From assembly GCA_942486035.1 (NCBI GenBank), contig CALNXK010000083.1:607001-671000 (forward strand): a stretch of DNA of 64,000 nucleotides. Reading direction: 5' to 3'. Position numbers and translations under genes: made by a program. Under the pieces are notes generated by a model. It made no database searches and was not told the origin of the DNA. It saw only the letters and a program-made list of their open reading frames with translations. Shown here in pieces: positions 34,349 through 46,169 of the stretch. Source of the DNA: Porites lobata (lineage: Eukaryota; Cnidaria; Anthozoa; Scleractinia; Poritidae). Each line of letters starts with the position of its first letter. The stretch's first letter is position 1.

Positions 34349-35264
34349 TGTATCGGTCAAATCGAAGCTTCAACATGCCCCCCCCGGCATACCCCAGGCA
34401 TTTGACACTTTTGCCGTCCCGGGGAGGAGGGAATTTGATTACCAGAGTCTTCCAGGGGGTGGGGAATTTGATCCCCATGCTTTAGGGGTGGGGAATTTGA
34501 ACTGCACCCTCGATTTCATGTGAAATCTTTGGCGTAACGAGCTATCACTGGGGACGCGGTGTTAGAGGATTTTCGTGGAAAAGATTGTGCCTTTGTGGTC
34601 AATTGGTTACGAGGAAAGGGCTTAAACAAGCTTTGTGCCGTATTTGAAGTATTTAAATTTTAAAATTTTTAATATTGGATTCAGGCTTTGAATGTATGAA
34701 TGTATTTTATTGTTGTGGTTACAATGAAATACAATACCAATACCGGTGATTCAATACAACAACATAAAATGAAATAAAATAAAACGGTCAACTACTTTGA
34801 CCTACTGCAAGTATGATAATTAATAAGGTGAGCGATGATGCATGTTAGTGAAATGGTCATGATGTAGTAATCTCAATGGGTCGGATCTTTTTTTATAGAA
34901 TGCTTTGTATGTTGCCTGACGAAGAAAAGCTCAGCATTCAGTGACCTGGTAGCAGCGATTTCCGCCGCTTTGCACGAGACTTTTGTTCGTAGTAAATACG
35001 CTAACAGTGTTGCTCAGTTTTTGTTATATTTATAAAGATTTTGTTCTACAACTGAAGGCGTTTCTGTTGTCCTTCTGTCATTTTTGTGCCTGTGAAATGT
35101 CCCCGGGGTGGGAGCATTTGAACACCTGAATGGACCCTAGTGTGGGGCATTTGAACGGCATTTTGGCCCGGGTAGGGGGGAATTTGAACAATAATTTTCA
35201 AAAAAGTCAAATGCCCGGGGGGATGCCGGGGGGGGCATGTTGAAGCTTCGATTTGACCGATACA
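34349..35264. mobile_element. 916-bp non-autonomous TIR element, TAA target duplication
   Basis: TIRs of about 60 bp open TGTATCGGTCAAATCGAAGC and include a run of eight C followed by GGCAT. TAA lies immediately outside both ends (34346-34348, 35265-35267), consistent with a 3-bp target duplication. The subterminal zones repeat GGGGAATTTGA-type words several times in both orientations. No transposase ORF is present; the superfamily is not assigned. Confidence 0.8.
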
Positions 35265-36559
35265 TAATCTTTATGTCCAGAAAACGATAACCGTTGTCAA
35301 TTTAAATATCAAAATGGGCATTAGAGTATTGGCCTTTTCAACAGCACCAAATCTGAGAAATAAGTCGCAGCCTGTGTTTTATCGCACCACTCAGTCTTTC
35401 TGAAAGGCAATGGAATGTGCACTTTGGACGGTTTTATGGCAGATATAATCTCGTGGAAACATAACAATGTAAAGAGAAGGTTAGAATCTCCTATTAGGAA
35501 GTTTTTCTTGCAATTTCTTTCAAAAGCACTGGGGAAATGTAACCAACCATTATGAATTGTAGCATTATCGTAAGTCAGTAAAACGATCAGTTTGCAAATG
35601 GTGACCAGTAAAACCTCGGTATTTCTCTTAAACTATTGCAATATCCAGAAGTTTTATATACCAGAGCAAAAGACAATACCTCTGCGTAAATCATCAAGTA
35701 TTTCACTTTACTTGAAGCTCTGCGAGAACTTTTTTATTTTTTTTTTTGAAAACTCAAGAAATTTGAATAAAATTTCTCATTAGTAGTTTGTGAGAATTTT
35801 GTTTCGCCTGGATTGCTGCAAAATTTGCCAGAAATCTTGTCATTCAAAAAATCACAAAATTTGCACATATTTCAGTGTAGATTTGGCTGTTCAAGGGTAC
35901 CCCCCCTGAAAAAAAGAAAAGAAAGAAGCTTGAACAAAACTATTACCATATCTACCTATACTTCACCAAGTTATGCCTATGTGGAAAGTTTGAGCCAATT
36001 CTGTGATGTGCACTGTAGCACCTTTTGCATGGTTTTCTCATTGATAGCCTCTTAACGAACTTAAAGTTTCAGTTAATTTTTATCGGACAAGTACGACGAT
36101 CTACAAATCAAATAATCGAATGAAAAACTTAAACAGTAGAAATTAGATTTTGGCAAGGTAAACTCGGAGGTAAATAACATCAAGAAGGATCTTTAGAGAG
36201 AAGAAAAGTACGTTGGAAACGTTAACTATGATGTCGTGGAACTTGGTCAATACCTTAAAAGGGACTGCTTAGAGACGAACGAGTGACGAGTGGTTTTTTC
36301 GGCCGAAGCCATTGTCCAATCAGTCGGCAAAGCTATCGATGTTTAAGTCAGTGAGTAGTATCATACTTCTATTGCGCACTCTATTCCATCCTACACTGCG
36401 CTGCTGCTCCACCAAAAATAATTGTTAAATTTACCTGACGAAGTGTGAGGAGTACCTTGTGTTCAAATCGACAAACGCTTGCAAACAAGAAAGCAAGAGA
36501 CTTCCCCTGACCGGGACCTCGAATCCCATGCAAATCAAACGTCTTCATCCCAGAATCGT
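35265..36559. other. Intron sequence; includes an inverted partial copy of DDE-like exon 1
   Basis: 35993-36057 matches the reverse complement of 27302-27375 (about 80% with one 9-bp gap), the segment encoding HEKTMQ...LQARSQNW. The rest is AT-rich with no recognised gene. Confidence 0.6.
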
Positions 36560-37199
36560 TCACGCCGTATAAGAAAAAAATATTTGAGGGACGTAAACAA
36601 AGATAAAAAGTTACGTAAATTGAAATTTATCTGGACCTTCAATGGAAGGATTTACATCAAAGTTATTGAAACTTCACCAGCAGTTGCTTTGACACAAAGG
36701 ATGATCTTAGAAAGTTTCAGGATGAACACCCCTGTACGTGCTAATCATCTTGACCATTCTACATGGTTAAGAACTGAAGTGGGATTACAAAATGCCCTCA
36801 GTTGTTTCACTTAGCAACGCATAAGATTAATTTATTGTGTAAACTTTATTAAGTAATACACTCTATCAAGATTTTATCCGAGCTACTGGAACATGGGTTC
36901 ATTTCTCCCCAAATTCGTTATTTAATTCCAGAGATATTTTCCACGACATAATTGCAAATCCAGAAAAAAAATTTGGACTTACAGAACTTTTCTCACGATA
37001 ATTGTTCAGAGATAAAGTACTTCACCACTGAACAATCAGGGTCTCTCTTCCAAAACTCCAAAAGGAAAAACGGATTTTCCATATTTCACTAAAATATGCG
37101 TAGTCTATCAAAAAATGTATCATTACAAGAGGATATCTTCACTATCGCTAAAGTACCTCCCGAAATTATTGCTATTCTGAAACGAAGCTAAAAATATAG
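36560..37199 (+). pseudogene. LINE fragment 1: ORF1/EN junction
   Basis: LRKLKFIWTFNGRIYIKVIE (about 36640) followed near 37070 by NGFSIFH.NMRSLSKN, the FSxxHLNIRSLxKN start of a jockey/CR1-type endonuclease domain, and then APPEIIAI-like and ETKLKN words. Several stops and frameshifts. It is interrupted near 37200 by a MITE-like insert and continues at 37540. Confidence 0.65.
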
Positions 37200-37540
37200 T
37201 AATTTATTATAGACACGAGTGTTTTACTGGAGAATATCGATACCACTGGTAAAATTCTTAAAAACTACATCCGGGACCCGAGTGGTTTATTTCCATAATC
37301 TCACGCGTGAGTTTATCGATAACGTAATTTCGGTAATTTCCCTTTATTATTTTATCGATGTCTCTTTGTCTATATAATAAAAAGAACATTACACAGCGAC
37401 TTGAAGATATGAATTTTATTTTGTCGTGGCAAAAACAATATTTTACTCACTCGCTGCGCTCCTTCGTAAAATATTGTTTTGCCACTTGAAAATAAAATTC
37501 ATATCTTCGCGCCACCGTGTAATATCCTCTATATACATCA
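37200..37540. mobile_element. MITE-like insert with a 106-bp hairpin, inside the LINE
   Basis: At 37403-37508 GAAGATATGAATTTTATTTT and its reverse complement, extended by GGCAAAA(A)CAATATTTTAC, form a long near-perfect hairpin whose loop is ACTCGCTGCGCTCC-like. ATTACAC (37388-37394) and GTGTAAT (37517-37523) frame the hairpin. The outer limits are approximate, set by where LINE coding similarity stops and resumes. Confidence 0.65.
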
Positions 37541-37851
37541 CATCAATATTTCGGGTTATCCATTCATAAATACTAGCTCCGCTAATGCAGCTGGAGGTTT
37601 CGGCCTTTACATTGCTGATGAATTTTTATTTCATTCGTAGGCGTGATCTGGAACGGGCAACAAAGTTGAATCATGCTGGATTGAAATTAGGCGTGAAAAA
37701 CTAAATACCATCGTTATTGGATGTATCTATCGGCACCTATCAAACGACTGTGAGCATTTTCTTGAAACCCGAAAGAAGCGATTAGACAAATTAAACAATA
37801 AAAGAAAAGAAGTATGCACCGTAGGTGACATTAATATAGACTTCTTAAAGA
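37541..37851 (+). pseudogene. LINE fragment 2: endonuclease domain
   Basis: GYPFINTSSANAAGGFGLYI, then ESCWIEIRREKLNTIVIGC and YRHLSNDCEHFLE, then VGDINIDFLK, the classic order of conserved blocks in the apurinic-type endonuclease of jockey/CR1 LINEs. One frameshift near 37640. The coding stops at the target duplication 37843-37851, and resumes in frame at 42593 when the insertion is removed. Confidence 0.85.
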
Positions 37852-38674
37852 TAACCTGAGATCAGGCTCTATTTTCGTTTCGCTTTGAAAATTACATTCC
37901 GGCGGGCAAGGCAAAACGAAAAGACAGCCTGATACAAATCTTCTACGAAACGTCTGCCGCCCACTTTTTTGATTGATTGACATTTGCCGAATCAGCCAAA
38001 CAAAATTACTTCCATGGCTTGTATTTTTAGTAGACTCGCTGACTTGAAAAATAACTTTTATCTTTTAAGTTTTTTAACTAAAAATAAAACAGTCAACACA
38101 ATCACATTTAACCTCTTGCGAGATTTAAGGAGATCTCGAAGGTTATTTCTGTTGGCGTAGAAGGTAAAACGTTTTCGAAAAGACGGCGACAGGATGTTCT
38201 AGTTTTAATATTTTTGCTAGGCGCGCTCGAATTTAAAATACTGAAATATCCATTTGTCTGTTGCCTTAATATTTCCCTTGGTAATTTTCCCCGATTTTCT
38301 GTACATAAATCTTTAAAAATCTTGGAGAAATTTATCGCGAACTTGTTCAAAGGAGTAAATTATCTTAGGACAAACCAAACGGGTTCTCAAGTGCATAACT
38401 GATTTAGTCCCGTGGTACACTTGCAATTTGCGAATTTACTAGAGAAACAAACGTCTAAAAATATATATCTTTTTATAAATCCAGGTAAATATTATCTGCC
38501 AATTTGGAAAAATGAAACGACACTTCTAAAACTGCATGCTCAACTGACCTATAAATAAAACGAAAAACAATTAAATATTACCATAGTTGTTAGAGGAGAC
38601 TGGTTATGAAATGCGGCAAACATCAATGATAAAAACAACAGTGTTGCAGTTTATGTTGGAAGCACCCTGAAAGT

Positions 38675-40907
38675 AACAGGAGGGCATTTTGCATGCGCAT
38701 GCGTGAATCCGCTGAATGACAATAGCGTGGGCGCCTCAAATCTGATGGCGGGAAATCGAAAACTCGCGCGTAAAGTTACAGTCCTTTTAAAAGCCATTTC
38801 GTTGGTGCTTTGAATACCGCACTTTCCTTCAAAAAATATTCTCCATCACAAAAATCAGACGTTTTCTACGCGGATTTTCACTCGTAGATTTTTCAGCAGT
38901 AGGTTTTCTTGGCCTTTTAAAGACTTTCAAGACTCAACGCCAAAAAGTCATGTTCCTGTATAAGTCTGATTTTCACTGGCAAAGCAATGCATTTCTATGG
39001 TTTGATTTCCAAACTCGTGGTTTTACACATCAGCGAGGAAATGCATCGTAGCAATGTTGAGCTGCTTTAGGGCAAAAAGCGAAAAAAAAAAAATTACCAC
39101 GCAAGGTTTATTTATTAGCGCGATGTCTCATGTTAAACTGATCGCGAAGACAAGCGTTTATATATGCCACAAAAACGTGAAATCTATGGGGTTTTTACAG
39201 TTTTTTGAAAGTTTTTCGGAAAAATTTATAAAAAATATTCTATAGGAAATGAAGAATGGACTGAGTTTGAGAGAGAAACAATTACAAGTGATTAGGTAGA
39301 ACATAATCACTTGAGCATTTCTAAGCTCAGTACTGTTGCAGACAAAACGAATGCACGCATACTCCGAAAAAAACGAACAGTACTTTTATTTTTCTTTAAC
39401 TCTAAAGATACAAAGATTTTTCCTAAGCTACTATTTTGAAAGTACTCTTGAGTAACAGCTCCTGTGCTCCACAATCGATTTCTTGTTATTAATCTATATT
39501 TGATGACAGTAGTGATCCGTTCAAAACAGAGAATGGCCATCACTCCATATAAATCTAAATGACGATGTTGTTCACCTTCAAAGCCTGTTTGAACATAAGA
39601 TAGGAAGTTTGTTAAAGGGGTGCATATAATGCTGTTTCCTCAAAAAATAAATACTTCTGCTAAAGGACCCAAATGAGCTGGGATGCGACAACAAACATGA
39701 CACAAATGGATGGATAAATTTGTCTGTTCTTAATGTTTCTGTTGAGAGCTTTTTACTGTATCCAGATGAACCCCTTATGTAAGTTGTACATCATGGAAGA
39801 ATTATCAAGCAGAAACTGATGCACTAAACAAGAATGTGGTTCAATACAGAGGAGAAGCTGGTCTCAGTCAACATCCTTCGTGAATGAAATGTCTCACAAA
39901 TTAGCATATCAACAAATGTAGTATCCACAAAATGGTATCATTTAGGAATAAATGCGATTTTTTTGCAACAGAAGCCAGGATTTATTTAAAAGGTATATTG
40001 ATAACGTTTCATTTCGTGCTATTTTGGGGTTGGGGAGTTAGGCTAGATTTTCTTTAAAACGCCAAAATGTTATATTTATTTGCATAATGAAATGTAAACA
40101 AACAGTGTACCATCAAAATAATGTGGAAAAAATATCTGAATTCAAACCGATTGCTGAAATTTTTTTCCTTTGTATAACTAAATGATAGAATATTCTTATT
40201 TTCAAAACACAATCTTACTGGCATCATTATATTGATTTAAATTTATAGTTGAAGTGCGTGTATTTTATTTCCCAACGAAGACGTACCGGAGAAGAAAGCT
40301 AAAATTATTACAGAAGGCGATTTTTCACAGCCTTCATCAAAGCGCCATTCATTCGCGGAAGTATTCTTTGTTTCATTAATCATTAACTTAATCTGGGGAG
40401 AAAGGCAAGATTTCGAGATAAACAAGCCAGAGAAAGGGTGAAAAACAGTTTCACGGCAGAATGGACATTGAATTAACCACTGTATTCCTCGAAACGATTA
40501 AGTTCGATTTTAGAGTTATACTATTGAGAAGAATTGAGTATCTATAGGATAATTGTTCGACGAAAAACTATCATACTGACGTTTTCCTCCTGCTCAAAAA
40601 ATGTGCGCGAAATGTTAGGTGGTAAGAACATTCAGCCGCCATCTTGTCTTCGATGTACTGTTTTACGAAAGGAAAGACTGTCCTCTCAAGGGCGACAGCG
40701 AGGCTACAATAAACTCACTTTCATCGTAAAAAATACCACGATACCTTAAAGAACACGTCTGAGGAACGTAGCACCCAATACACGTCATTCAGCTCCAGAA
40801 AACAGCCTGCAAATGCTGGTACTGAACGTAAACAACTCACAGAAAATGCCTCTATGGCACTTCAACAGCCCATATTGACGCATGCGCATACAAAATGCCC
40901 TCCTGTT
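38675..40907. mobile_element. 2.2-kb TIR element nested in the 4.7-kb element, 9-bp target duplication
   Basis: It begins AACAGGAGGGCATTTTGCAT and ends with the reverse complement of AACAGGAGGGCATTTTGTAT; the TIR is about 30 bp with one or two mismatches and includes GCGCATGCG. CCTGAAAGT flanks both ends exactly (38666-38674 and 40908-40916). No transposase ORF is visible; internal open frames are short and unrecognised. Confidence 0.85.
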
Positions 40908-41031
40908 CCTGAAAGTGCACAATCCTTTGTTTTCTGTTGGCAAATTGTTACGGAATAAATTAATGCAACGTTTTTATTGGTCAATACAATCAAAATGATA
41001 GGAATTCTTTTGAACGTTGTGCACTTTCAGG
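40908..41031. mobile_element. 124-bp palindromic MITE whose left end was split by the 2.2-kb element
   Basis: CCTGAAAGTGCACAA at the left and its exact reverse complement at the right make 15-bp TIRs. The first nine bases are the target duplication of the 2.2-kb element, whose other copy lies at 38666-38674, so the larger element landed within the terminal nine bases of this MITE. Confidence 0.75.
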
Positions 41032-41344
41032 TCCACAAAAACATATAACAAAGGAGTCTGACGGGTTTCATAACCATTCCACTCAATTAACTATGATATT
41101 ACCAACACATTTTGTAGTTCTCCTTAGTTGAGTTGTTGTTTTACTGCAGGTCTAAAAACTTGAAATTAATAAACAGCAAACAATCAACGAGCGACGACGC
41201 CAGTTTTCCGGGTTTATTTTTTACAAAAAGGGAAGGCAAACAACGAGTCTGTTACCTTAACACTAGCGCCACCAGCTTCTACAATAATGTCCACAAAAAT
41301 TCCTTGAACAGCGATGCGATGTTTTTCGTCTAATCCTTCACAGT

Positions 41345-41981
41345 TGTACCCTGCGAGGAGTGGTTTCTCCTGGCCGGACGGTACGCTTCGATGGGAAAGA
41401 AACCACTGCGGGCAACCGTTTGCTTTTCCATCGAGCATGCGCATCCACGTGATGACTACGAATATCCAACGACCAGACGGCAACGAGAACTTCAACAAAA
41501 CAATATGTTTAAGAAGCAAAACAACAACTTTGCACGTGCATCAAGCTTTTATTTTTGCATTTCTTTGCCATTTTTGTACGACTATGACGTGAAGATGCCT
41601 AATTTTGCGTTTTATGGATAACGTAAACAAGCAACGACGAAATTTATTCTTCTTTTCGCTCTTGAACTTGGATATGGTCCCTTGGAATTCAACTCCATTT
41701 GGGTTCGCCTACATTTGACAAAGTAAGTAGATAGGAATAAATAATCCAAAGAAATACTGAATATCCAAAGCAGGCTCGCGTTAAGGTAACAATTGTAAGC
41801 GTAAGCAAATGCGCTAGAGCCTAAACTTGCTTTCACACAGGATTTACATGTTTAAAGTTAATTTATTCGTCCATAGCACTGGACGGCGGCTCCATCAAAG
41901 AAGCAGACGAATGCTCGCAGTGGTTTCCATCCCTTCGTAGCGTAGCGTCCGTCCTGGAGAAACCACTGCTTGCAGGGTATC
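41345..41981. repeat. Inverted repeat pair around 41345-41410 and 41912-41981
   Basis: GTGGTTTCTCC and GAAACCACTGCG-type words in the left copy match the reverse complement of the right copy over about 65 bp with scattered differences. The about 500-bp spacer has no recognised coding content. Part of the body of the 4.7-kb element or a further nested insertion. Confidence 0.6.
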
Positions 41982-42583
41982 ACAGTTGGCGATTGAGGTT
42001 TCTTTCGCAATGAGCCTCCGCTTGCGTATCCCGTTCAGAAAAGTCATTCCCGGCTAAACTTTCAAATGAAACCACTTTTAAGATGGACAGAATGGACAGT
42101 ATTTTGATTTGCACTCGTTTGTTGGTAAATCAAAAAGCACCTTGTTAGCGGTCAACAGCTTGCAGAGGGATTCAACTCCGCGATACACTCTCAATAGTTC
42201 CGTAAATAAAGCAAATCCTGAGAAGATATGAACAACCATATGAATTTTCTGAATTTCCATAGCTTTCCATGGCACATATTAAGGCATATTTTACTACCAT
42301 AAGACCATAAAACAATAAAAAAGACAGCAAAATCCACCTTTCTCTTCGCCAACGGCGGATCATTCACGAAAACAACCACGAGAGAAATAAGCACTTTCAA
42401 CTTCCGTTGATTTCAACAGCCAATCAGATCCTGAGGCATTGTTCCAACAGCCAATCAGCGTTGCGGCCAAAATCTGGCCGCAGTGAGCACAAACAGAAGA
42501 GAGTTTGTATCAGGCCCAATTTTAGCGGTAGCCGTTAGAGGGAATGTATAAGAACCGCTAAAATTGGGCCTGATCTCAGGTTA

Positions 42584-44800
42584 TCTTAAAGAATAAAAAA
42601 GATAATCAATCCTCCGAATATTTAGATTTGCTCCTCAACTGGGGATTTATGTCACTGCTCCAAAGCAAATGTATTCAACATAGTCATAAAAGCAGGAATC
42701 TGTTTAGCTGATTTTTCGTACCATCTAGCTATATTTTGTACTGGCGCAAATAAGCTGTCTATGCTATATGAAGCAGATTATTTTCTTGATTTCTTTCATT
42801 TTGATTCATTTTGACAGTGAGTCTTTTTTTTTTTCTGGCCAAGTAAATGATGACGTAAATCAAAGTATTAGCAACTTAGCAGACATACCACAAACAATTG
42901 CTAATAAAAATGCACCTAAAGTGCAGATTAAATAGCAGAAAAAGACGTTTAAATAAGCCGTTGATATCCAATGCCATTGCCTTTTCAACTGAAGCCGTAA
43001 ACAGACTCACTCCCTAAGACAGGATCCGGAAAAAATTAAGATCTACAAACCGGCCGTATAATAATTAATTAAATAGAATGAAGAAAGCAGCAAGGAAAAA
43101 TTATCTCAGGATACCATTTAGTCTTAATGGTGAAAACTTAAGAACAACTTTAAAAGCTTATCTGTATGCTCATAAACAGGAAAAAGAGTAGCACCCCGCC
43201 AACAATAATCTGATCTACAATGAAACTTCCTATATAGATAGGAAGAATATCGCCCATCAGTCAAATACGCATTTCATAAATGTTGGTATAGCCTTATGTT
43301 TCCGTTTCAAACAGTTTTGCATTTCGTGGAATCTATGCACATGAAATGCAGGACACAGTAATTGGACCAAATCTGAACAAACCTTCCGTAGGAGTTACCC
43401 CAAGACGTATTTAAAACTAGCATGTTCTTTTATAAGTGGGGCACTTTATAGAATCTATGATCAGTCCTTACAATAAGGAACCATCCCAGATATACTTGAA
43501 ATATCAAAACTAATATCAACAAGGGGAGCGACGCAACCGACCCTGCGAATCATCGACTGATTGCGATTCTATCAGTTCTTAATATTCAAGTAACTTAGCA
43601 ACTAGATAGAAAAGCACAATATTCTGTTTCAATACCAATTTGGATTTCGTAAAGGCCACTCAACATCTCAGGCCATAAATGAACTCATTGACACTCTGAG
43701 GAAGGCTACTGATAGCAACCTATACATCTGTGGTGTCTTTTCTGTAAATCACGAAATTTTACTCAAAACGCTAGAAGCATACGGTATTAGAGGTCTTTCT
43801 TTGAAATGGTTTAGAAGCTACCTAGCAAAAACAGGCAACACTACACTGCACTAGGAGACACAGAATTGCCTATGCGAACTATGAGCTGTGGAATTCCCCA
43901 ATGTAGCAGACTAGCACCATTGCTGTTTCTTATTTATGTAAACGACTTACCCAGCTGCTCCGACAAGTTAAGCTTCACAGTTTTCGCTGACGATACCAAC
44001 GTATATTCGCCTCGGCGAACAAACTTAAAACCCTTAAAGCTCTTGTAAACTCCGAACTTAAAAAGGTGGAACAATGGAGTGATGTAAATAAATTGTTAAT
44101 AAATACAGCAAAAACTAATTTTATGATAATTAAGTCTGCTAAAAAACAGTATATGCCAGTGAATTATTGAGATTAGAAATAAGGATGGAACTTGCTATTC
44201 TCTGGTTTACAAAGACTATATTAAATATTTTGATTGCCTATTATAATATAATAATATTATAATATAATATATATTTGCACAAGGATTTCCAGGAATATCG
44301 GAATTATATTTAATATAGACACTTTCTATCTGATGAACAGCTTAAGCAAATTTATTGCAATTTTGGAATGTGGTAACAACTATAACTCGCACCTGGAAAA
44401 AGTGCAAATTAAGTAAAATTAAATAATATTCTTTGCGAACACACATGGTAAAGATAGCTTAGAGTGCTCTCCAGCTGCTGAATTTGCAAGACATACTCCC
44501 AGCATAATTTTTTATGACGTTTATCCTCACCATGCTTTACAATTTACCATCTCTGGCGGGCATAAAAGTATATATTTCGCGACGCTTTCATTACGCTGTC
44601 CATACCTACAATACGAGATATGCAACTCATGAAACTTATATAAACCTTGTGTAAGAACGAATACCGGCAAGCAGTAATTTCATTTAAGGCAATCGATCTT
44701 TGGAAGAGCATCCCACAATAGCTTAAAGAGTTGAATTGATATCAATCGGCCACCAAACTATACGTTCATATTTTAAGTTATCCCACGTTTGTCCCAAAAC
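42584..44800 (+). pseudogene. LINE fragment 3: end of endonuclease and reverse transcriptase
   Basis: In order: KKDNQSSEYLDLLLNWGFMS (about 42597), NYLRIPFSLNGEN (about 43110), NTHFINVGIALCF (about 43270), KATDSNLYICGVFSVNHEI and LKTLEAYGIRGLSLKWFRSY (about 43705-43820), CGIPQCSRLAPLLFLIYVND with VFADDTNVY (about 43890-44010; FADD is the catalytic motif), and ISFKAIDLWKSIPQ (about 44680). This is the RT ORF of a jockey/CR1-like LINE, with many stops and shifts. An AT-rich dinucleotide-like stretch (44237-44275) and other losses separate the pieces. Confidence 0.85.
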
Positions 44801-45947
44801 ATAGCGATTTCGAAAGGACGAATTGGAGACTGTAACAGTACAAACTATGGAAACGCACACGCACGCGCATAATTTAGAGATCCATGCTACATGCACAAAT
44901 GAAATAGGAATGACCTGTAGCAGCTATTAAACAATTGAAGAACAAACTTGTTAGTGTGACCAGTAACCCGAGTACACTTGTATAATTCATGTTCAGTATG
45001 ATTCAGTTTTATTCTAGGTTAAATTTATTAACTACAACCAGGCTTAATCAAACTTTATTCAAAAAATGCTTTCCTGTTTCCTTGTGACTACTTTATATAA
45101 TATCAAGAGAGAGGAAATATTGCTAGAAATATTGTAACCGTAAGTGATATAAATGTATACAGTAGTACAATCAAAAGATAAGGCATGTGGCAGTCCAAAT
45201 GGTGTCCATCTGAGAGAATTGACTGTAGTTTGACTCAGTCTTAATTTATTCTACTTGCAATCAAATTAACACCTCTTCATGTTTTTTTTTTATTCTCAAC
45301 AACCCTTTAATTCATATTAACATACAAAGCAAAAATTACAAAAATTGTAGTAAACTAGAAAACAAAGTAGCAAAATTACAGTTTACAAAAGTTATTGAAA
45401 ATTACAATTTAAATTATCTTTACCCTTACACATGAAAAATCAGTAACTCTTTTATTTATTTATTTATTTTTTAAAATGACATAGTAAGGTAACTGACGAA
45501 AACTATATTTGCCAGTACTATTAATTATTACACATATATTATACGCAAACGTATCCACAATGGCTTTAAAAACAAACAAACAAACAAACAGACAGACAGA
45601 CAGATAACTTAAACAAGACAGTTAACTGTCCTGCTTAAGTTTGTTTTTGTTTGTTCTTTTATTAATTTTTCTTTTTAGTTTAAATTTGCTCTTTCTGGTT
45701 CCTCGCGTGTATATATTTTAAACGAAACGTAATTGGTACAATGGTGGCCTACAGGGAAACCGAATGGTTCACTTGGCCATCACACCCGAACTTTAATATT
45801 AATTCAAATAGAAGCGTTTATAACTGTAAACAACTAGGTAAAAGGCTGTAACTTGGTACTAGCTGAAATATTGTGAGAAAACAGACTGAATTGAATTGAA
45901 TCGAACTTTTCTGTTTACTTGATTTGCACCCTTTGGTTTAATTTCAG
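44801..45947. other. Intron sequence with simple repeats
   Basis: No gene. (ACAA)n followed by (GACA)n at about 45573-45605 and an imperfect palindrome around ACAAGACAGTTAACTGTCCT (about 45608-45645). The polypyrimidine tract and acceptor of the LDLa exon close the region. Confidence 0.6.
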
Positions 45948-46169
45948 ATTATGTCTGTAAGAGTAATGAGTTTCAGTGTCTCAATGGTGAATGCATCAGT
46001 TCAACACTCCGTTGCGATAGTGACATCAATTGTATCGACGGCTCAGACGAGGACGACTGTACTTGTCTAACAGTTGAACTCCCATGTTCCTCAGGAGCAT
46101 GTATTCCATCCAGCGGCTTATGTAATAGTGTCAAGGACTGTCGGGATGGTAAAGATGAAAGGTTTTGTG
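45948..46169 (+). CDS. Exon: two LDL-receptor class A repeats
   Basis: 222 bp, acceptor TTAATTTCAG, donor GTACGT, phase 1 both ends. The first repeat reads CKSNEFQCLNGECISSTLRC then DINCIDGSDEDDC, with all six Cys and the calcium-binding D-x-SDE motif. The second has CSSGACIPSSGLCNSVKDC and GKDERFC; its SDE is replaced by KDE. LDLa modules fold around calcium and bind ligands in extracellular proteins. Confidence 0.95.

Larger units (their letters stand above)
37852..42583. mobile_element. 4.7-kb TIR element inserted in the LINE, 9-bp target duplication
   Basis: It begins TAACCTGAGATCAGGC and ends with the exact reverse complement. TCTTAAAGA is present immediately outside both ends (37843-37851 and 42584-42592). 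Each terminus is followed inward by a hairpin: ATCAGGCTCTATTTTCGTTT with its complement near 37915-37940 on the left, and a stem around GGCCCAATTTTAGCGG near 42515-42570 on the right. No transposase could be recognised inside. The 9-bp duplication is the size made by Mutator-like elements, but TIR length and sequence do not settle the superfamily. Confidence 0.85.

Noticed and set aside
41214..41519. 101-codon minus-strand open frame as transposase of the 4.7-kb element
   Set aside because: It overlaps an inverted repeat and shows no catalytic motif.
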